A stretch of 9,886 nucleotides of DNA, taken from Phycisphaerae bacterium SM23_33. GTDB lineage: Bacteria; Planctomycetota; Phycisphaerae; SM23-33. Location of the stretch: NCBI GenBank assembly GCA_001303665.1, contig LJUF01000102.1, positions 1-9,886 on the forward strand, read 5' to 3'. Made by a program: the position numbers and the translations under genes. This document shows, one piece after another, positions 5,947-9,886 of the stretch; position 1 is the stretch's first letter; every line of letters starts with the position of its first letter. Under the pieces are notes generated by a model that was not told where the DNA came from, made no database searches, and saw only the letters and a program-made list of their open reading frames with translations.

Positions 5947-6761
5947 TGCGGCTCCTTCAGACCCGGCCCGGCGGCGCGGGACAGCTCGCCGCGGAAGACG
6001 GTCACGGCCTGCCCGGCCAGGTACACGCGCTCGCCGGCGAGGCGAACACGGACGACTCCGCCGCGCCGCGAGGCCTGGAAGGCGGTCATTTCAGTCCTGC
6101 CCAGCCGCTCGCCCCAGTACGGCCCCAGGCAGCAGTGGGCCGCGCCGGTCACGGGATCCTCGTTGATCCCAATCGCGGGGGCGAAGAAACGGGAGACGAA
6201 ATGGAACGGTCGCGCGTCGCCCCGGCTGGTGACGATGGCGCTGCCCGCCGCGGCCCGGAGTCTCTCGAAGTCCGGCTGCAAGTCGCGGACGAGGTCGGGG
6301 CCTTCGACCTCGACCAGCCAGAACCAGGCGGTCCGGGCCGCGCGGACCGCCCTCACCTTCAGGGCCTCCAGCAGCGCCGGCGGGGGCTCGGCGGCCTCGG
6401 GAGGCGAGGCGGGGAAGTTCAGCTCGATCCAGCCGTCCCGGCGCTCGGCCGTGAGCAGTCCGCTGCGGGTATGGAAGCGCGCCGGCGCGGCGGGCGGGAG
6501 CAGGCCGGCCTCCCAGAGCAGGTGCGCGCTGGCCAGCGTGGCATGCCCGCAGAGATCCACCTCCGTGGCGGGCGTGAACCAGCGCACCCGCCAGCCCTCC
6601 ACTTCGGCAAGCAGGAAGGCCGTCTCCGACAGGTTCATCTCGGCGGCCAGGCGCTGCATCCAGGCCGCGTCGGCCGGGGCCGGCAGCACGCACACCGCGG
6701 CCGGGTTGCCGGCAAACGGCTCGGCGGTAAACGCGTCGATCTGGCACATGCTGATCGGCAT
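5943..6761 (-). CDS. PhzF-family isomerase/epimerase
   Basis: 272-aa protein of the PhzF/YddE family, which share the diaminopimelate-epimerase fold. Phenazine PhzF isomerises trans-2,3-dihydro-3-hydroxyanthranilate, but most family members have unknown substrates. The N-terminal signature QIDAFTAEPFAGNPAAVCVL (residues 7-26) is canonical. The catalytic Glu is E46 in NLSETAF, followed by FTPATEVDLCGHATLASAH (62-80, with G72-H73). The C-terminal half carries NEDPVTGAAHCCLGPYW (200-216, with D202). The length matches the family (about 260-300 aa). ATG 6761 is chosen because AAAGGTGA lies about 8 nt upstream and the protein then begins at the conserved motif; the open frame extends further but without family sequence. 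It is the second gene of the operon, 83 bp after the UroD-like gene, and its end overlaps the HAD gene by ATGA. No phenazine genes are nearby, so a phenazine role is not supported. Confidence 0.9.
   Translation of the reverse strand: MPISMCQIDAFTAEPFAGNPAAVCVLPAPADAAWMQRLAAEMNLSETAFLLAEVEGWRVRWFTPATEVDLCGHATLASAHLLWEAGLLPPAAPARFHTRSGLLTAERRDGWIELNFPASPPEAAEPPPALLEALKVRAVRAARTAWFWLVEVEGPDLVRDLQPDFERLRAAAGSAIVTSRGDARPFHFVSRFFAPAIGINEDPVTGAAHCCLGPYWGERLGRTEMTAFQASRRGGVVRVRLAGERVYLAGQAVTVFRGELSRAAGPGLKEPQ
5952..5957 (-). promoter_or_regulatory. Ribosome-binding site of the HAD gene
   Basis: AAGGAG on the minus strand, 5 nt before the ATG at 5946. It lies within the last codons of the PhzF gene. 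Together with the ATGA overlap it indicates coupled translation. Confidence 0.75.
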
Positions 6762-6768
6762 GGCCGTG

Positions 6769-6776
6769 TCACCTTT
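6769..6776 (-). promoter_or_regulatory. Ribosome-binding site of the PhzF gene
   Basis: AAAGGTGA on the minus strand, with its core about 8 nt before ATG 6761. It supports that ATG over the longer upstream open frame. Confidence 0.6.
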
Positions 6777-6844
6777 CCCCGTGTCTGGGCCCGGGACGAT
6801 CCGCGCCCGACCCGGGCGGCTCCACCTCGTGCCGCGCGGCGACC

Positions 6845-7921
6845 TTACTTCACCGCGGCCGCCAGCCGCCGCAGCAGCCGCTCCAGCTTGTCGGGGCGGT
6901 CCACGCCCTGGACCGACAGCATCAGCCCGTCGGGGCCGAGCTGCCGCGTCAGGGCCTCGGCCGTGTCCGCGTCGCAGGCAATCCACAGCGAGCGCCGGCG
7001 GCGGCGGACCTCGCGGAAGAAGTCCAGCCACTCCAAAGGCGGCGGCGCCGGCGGCTCGGGGTTCCACTGAATCGCCTGCAGCCGCGGCAGCGAGCAAAGC
7101 TGCTCCAGGAAGCGGGTCTGCGGCGTGCCGTCCATGTGGTAGCAGGAATACTCCATGTACTCGGTGAGCATGCGGAGCTGGGGCATGACGAATTCCTGGT
7201 ACATGACCGGGGAGAGCATGATGCTGAAGTCGCACTGGACCATCTCGGCCCTGCCCGGGGCGTAGAGGTCGCACCAGGTGACGGTCTGGGCGTGCCCCAA
7301 CTGCTGGAGGGTGGAAAAGAACGCCCTGTGGGCCGCCAGGGCCAGCTCGTTCAGCCGCCGCGTCACGCGCTGAACGTCCTCCGGCCGCTCCAGCAGGTCC
7401 AGGCAGAGCTGCTGCGGGTCGCGGAAGACCGACAGGGTCGTCAGCCCGTCCAGCAGCGGCGGGGCCGACAGCAGCAGCTCATCCCCCAAGCGCCCGGCGA
7501 CCAGCCGCAGGGCCGCGTCCAACGCCCGGAAGACCCGATGCTCCCCGGCAGAGGCCGGCAGCTCGCGCCGGTAGATGTCCGGGTCGTGGCGGACCCAGGT
7601 GGTGTCGGGATGGTACTCCAGCTCGCCCCCGGCCAGGGCCGCCGGGATCATCAGGTTGCTGGCGAACTGGGGGAAGAATCCCGGCATGGTGTCGGCGGGG
7701 AAATCCTGGGCCGCCAGCATCCACTCCGCCTGGGCGAGCTGCCACTGGGGGTCGAGCTGGTGCTCGCCGGGCGGGCGGCCGTCGCCCGGCGGCGGAGGGG
7801 CGCCGGGCCTGGGCAGGCGGCAGCTCACCGCCGGCCGGCCCAGCGAAGAGCCCGCCCACCACGCCTCCACGCGCTGTTTGGCTTCAGGGAAGTCCGGCTT
7901 GACGGACACCTTCGGCGGCAT
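6845..7921 (-). CDS. Uroporphyrinogen-decarboxylase-family protein (not HemE)
   Basis: 358 aa. The second half matches the UroD/MtaA superfamily, which includes HemE and corrinoid:CoM methyltransferases. Relevant segments are TVTWCDLYAPGRAEMVQCDFS (213-233, in part), LSPVMYQEFVMPQLR (236-250), YHMDG (261-265) and LQAIQWNPEP (281-290), then a C-terminal barrel strand with SLWIACDAD (311-319). The HemE N-terminal signature (R-x-P-V-W-x-M-R-Q-A-G-R) is missing. The His-x-Cys plus Cys zinc ligands of MtaA are not apparent: there is H262 and D264, and no Cys two residues on. It is therefore neither a heme-pathway enzyme nor a typical MtaA. Related divergent members are common in Planctomycetota, mostly without known function. 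ATG 7921 is chosen because AGGAAG lies 7 nt upstream and a promoter is directly in front; the frame continues 50 codons further but without family sequence. It is the first gene of the operon with PhzF and HAD. Confidence 0.8.
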   Translation of the reverse strand: MPPKVSVKPDFPEAKQRVEAWWAGSSLGRPAVSCRLPRPGAPPPPGDGRPPGEHQLDPQWQLAQAEWMLAAQDFPADTMPGFFPQFASNLMIPAALAGGELEYHPDTTWVRHDPDIYRRELPASAGEHRVFRALDAALRLVAGRLGDELLLSAPPLLDGLTTLSVFRDPQQLCLDLLERPEDVQRVTRRLNELALAAHRAFFSTLQQLGHAQTVTWCDLYAPGRAEMVQCDFSIMLSPVMYQEFVMPQLRMLTEYMEYSCYHMDGTPQTRFLEQLCSLPRLQAIQWNPEPPAPPPLEWLDFFREVRRRRRSLWIACDADTAEALTRQLGPDGLMLSVQGVDRPDKLERLLRRLAAAVK

Positions 7922-7928
7922 ATCCACA

Positions 7929-7934
7929 CTTCCT
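7929..7934 (-). promoter_or_regulatory. Ribosome-binding site of the UroD-like gene
   Basis: AGGAAG on the minus strand, 7 nt before ATG 7921. It decides the start against the longer open frame, which would begin upstream of the promoter. Confidence 0.7.
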
Positions 7935-7947
7935 GGGAAAGCCGCAG

Positions 7948-7975
7948 AGTATAACCCAACACCCTCCTGCGTGAA
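7948..7975 (-). promoter_or_regulatory. Vegetative promoter of the UroD-like/PhzF/HAD operon
   Basis: On the minus strand TTCACG (7975-7970) and TATACT (7953-7948) are separated by 16 bases. The -10 differs from consensus at one position and the -35 at two. Transcription would start near 7941, leaving a leader of about 20 nt that holds the ribosome site. The position makes this operon independent of the upstream regulator gene. Confidence 0.55.
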
Positions 7976-8028
7976 CCCCGGAAAGTTCCCATGATCCGTT
8001 CTGGGGGTATGCGGGAAGACCCGGGAGC

Positions 8029-8076
8029 GCCGAGCGGCCGGCCGGTCGGCTTGCCGTTTGGCGTCTGCCAAGGCAA
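8029..8076 (-). terminator. Two adjacent hairpins after the response-regulator gene (possible terminator)
   Basis: First, 8051-8076: TTGCC-TTGGC on the minus strand pairs with GCCAA-AC-GGCAA across a 4-nt loop, ten pairs with a two-base bulge, starting 13 nt after the stop codon. Second, 8029-8050: a 22-bp near-perfect GC palindrome with one mismatch. Neither is followed by a T-run. They may end transcription (perhaps with Rho) or protect the 3' end of the message. Confidence 0.45.
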
Positions 8077-8089
8077 TGGGCGGAAGCGC

Positions 8090-9499
<1,410 letters not shown>

Positions 9500-9523
9500 T
9501 GCAGGTTCCAGGTGCCGCCGTGC

Positions 9524-9545
9524 CGGCGGGGGTCGAACCCCGCCG
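9524..9545 (-). promoter_or_regulatory. GC hairpin between kinase and response-regulator genes
   Basis: CGGCGGGG (9524-9531) and CCCCGCCG (9538-9545) form a perfect 8-bp stem with a 6-nt loop. On the minus strand it begins directly after the kinase TAG stop and ends 24 nt before the regulator ATG. No T-run follows. It could lower read-through, so setting the kinase-to-regulator ratio, or stabilise the upstream message. Confidence 0.45.
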
Positions 9546-9886
9546 CTATGGCGGCTCTTCCGCCACCGGCAGCATCACCTCGGCGACGGCGCCGGCCTCG
9601 GTATTGTACAGTTTCAGCTCGCCGCCGGCCTCAGCGACAATCCGCCGGCAGATGGAAAGCCCCAGCCCTGCCCCGGCGGTCTTGGTGGAGAAGAACTCCT
9701 CGGCCTGGTCGGCCAGGACGGGCTGCGGAAAGCCCGGGCCGCTGTCGGCAATCCGCACCGCGATGGATTTGTGGCGGGCCTCGGCGCGGACGCGGACCGT
9801 CCCCCCTCGCGGCGAGGCCTCGGCCGCGTTCAGCAGCAGGTTCAGGAAAAGCTGCCGGCAGCGGCTGGGGTCCATCCGCACCGTCG
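9546..9886 (-). CDS. Sensor histidine kinase, C-terminal catalytic part (gene runs off the right edge)
   Basis: 113 codons of the ATP-binding (HATPase_c) domain are present, ending in TAG at 9546. In order, the N box (about NLLLNAAEASPRGG), the G1 box DSGPGF, the F box with EEFFSTK and the G2 box GAGLGLSI are all visible. The phospho-accepting His and any sensor or membrane domains lie outside the window. Spacing and order with the NtrC-type regulator, and the NtrB-like 'F-F-S-T-K' F box, make it the likely partner kinase. The signal it senses cannot be read from this part. The first codons shown are internal to a longer gene, not a start. Confidence 0.92.
   Translation of the reverse strand, partial: TVRMDPSRCRQLFLNLLLNAAEASPRGGTVRVRAEARHKSIAVRIADSGPGFPQPVLADQAEEFFSTKTAGAGLGLSICRRIVAEAGGELKLYNTEAGAVAEVMLPVAEEPP

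Noticed and set aside
6762..7274. PhzF gene extended upstream to 7274
   Set aside because: The extra residues are Pro/Ala/Arg-rich shadow of the UroD-like gene, and the family signature begins at ATG 6761, which has its own ribosome site.
7136..7954. A 272-codon open frame on the plus strand opposite the UroD-like gene
   Set aside because: Same GC-rich antisense effect; the UroD-like frame has conserved motifs and a ribosome site, this one has neither.
7983..7989. GGAACTT on the minus strand as an ECF -35 element for the UroD-like operon
   Set aside because: No matching -10 (TCTAA or CGTC) at the required spacing; the sigma-70-type promoter nearby is better.
7922..8071. UroD-like gene extended 50 codons to 8071
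   Set aside because: The extension would cross the promoter and the hairpin region and has no family similarity.
9518..9548. T-arm of a tRNA (GGGG-TTCGA-CCCC-like stem-loop)
   Set aside because: The loop resembles a T-arm, but there is no D-arm, anticodon arm or matching acceptor stem; upstream is the coding end of the kinase.

Overview
The window is GC-rich DNA (roughly two thirds G+C by eye) with almost all genes on the minus strand. The gene content suggests a member of the Planctomycetota or a related PVC-group bacterium. It includes an ECF sigma factor with an adjacent anti-sigma gene, a ClpC with a UVR domain and no ctsR/mcsA/mcsB neighbours, a DUF6786-type protein, and a divergent uroporphyrinogen-decarboxylase-family protein. 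This placement is inferred from protein families only; there is no rRNA or other phylogenetic marker in the window.

Layout from left to right. (1) 1-898, minus: an ECF sigma factor gene followed by the N-terminal 64 codons of an anti-sigma factor that runs off the left edge. A good vegetative promoter lies upstream, and an ECF-type promoter motif overlaps the annotated start. (2) 899-1208: intergenic, with that promoter, the clpC terminator and a short direct repeat. (3) 1209-3725, minus: complete clpC, an AAA+ unfoldase. (4) 3726-4030: a divergent promoter region serving clpC (minus) and the next gene (plus). (5) 4031-5182, plus: a DUF6786-like protein, the only plus-strand gene. (6) 5183-5241: convergent spacer with hairpins. 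(7) 5242-7921, minus: a three-gene operon transcribed in the order UroD-like protein, PhzF-family isomerase/epimerase, HAD hydrolase, with its own promoter. The last two genes overlap by ATGA. (8) 8090-9886, minus: an NtrC-family response regulator preceded by the C-terminal part of its histidine kinase, which runs off the right edge.

How they work together. Two regulatory pairs, sigma/anti-sigma and kinase/regulator, bracket the window. ClpC is general protein quality control and, with ClpP encoded elsewhere, regulated proteolysis. The UroD-like/PhzF/HAD operon looks metabolic, but its substrate cannot be read from sequence. Both regulatory pairs carry a strong GC hairpin in the short gap between their two genes. 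I see no mobile elements, CRISPR arrays, tRNA or rRNA genes. Nothing here is a clearly new system. The best leads are the ECF promoter motif overlapping the sigma gene start, the UroD-like/PhzF/HAD operon, and the DUF6786 protein of unknown function.
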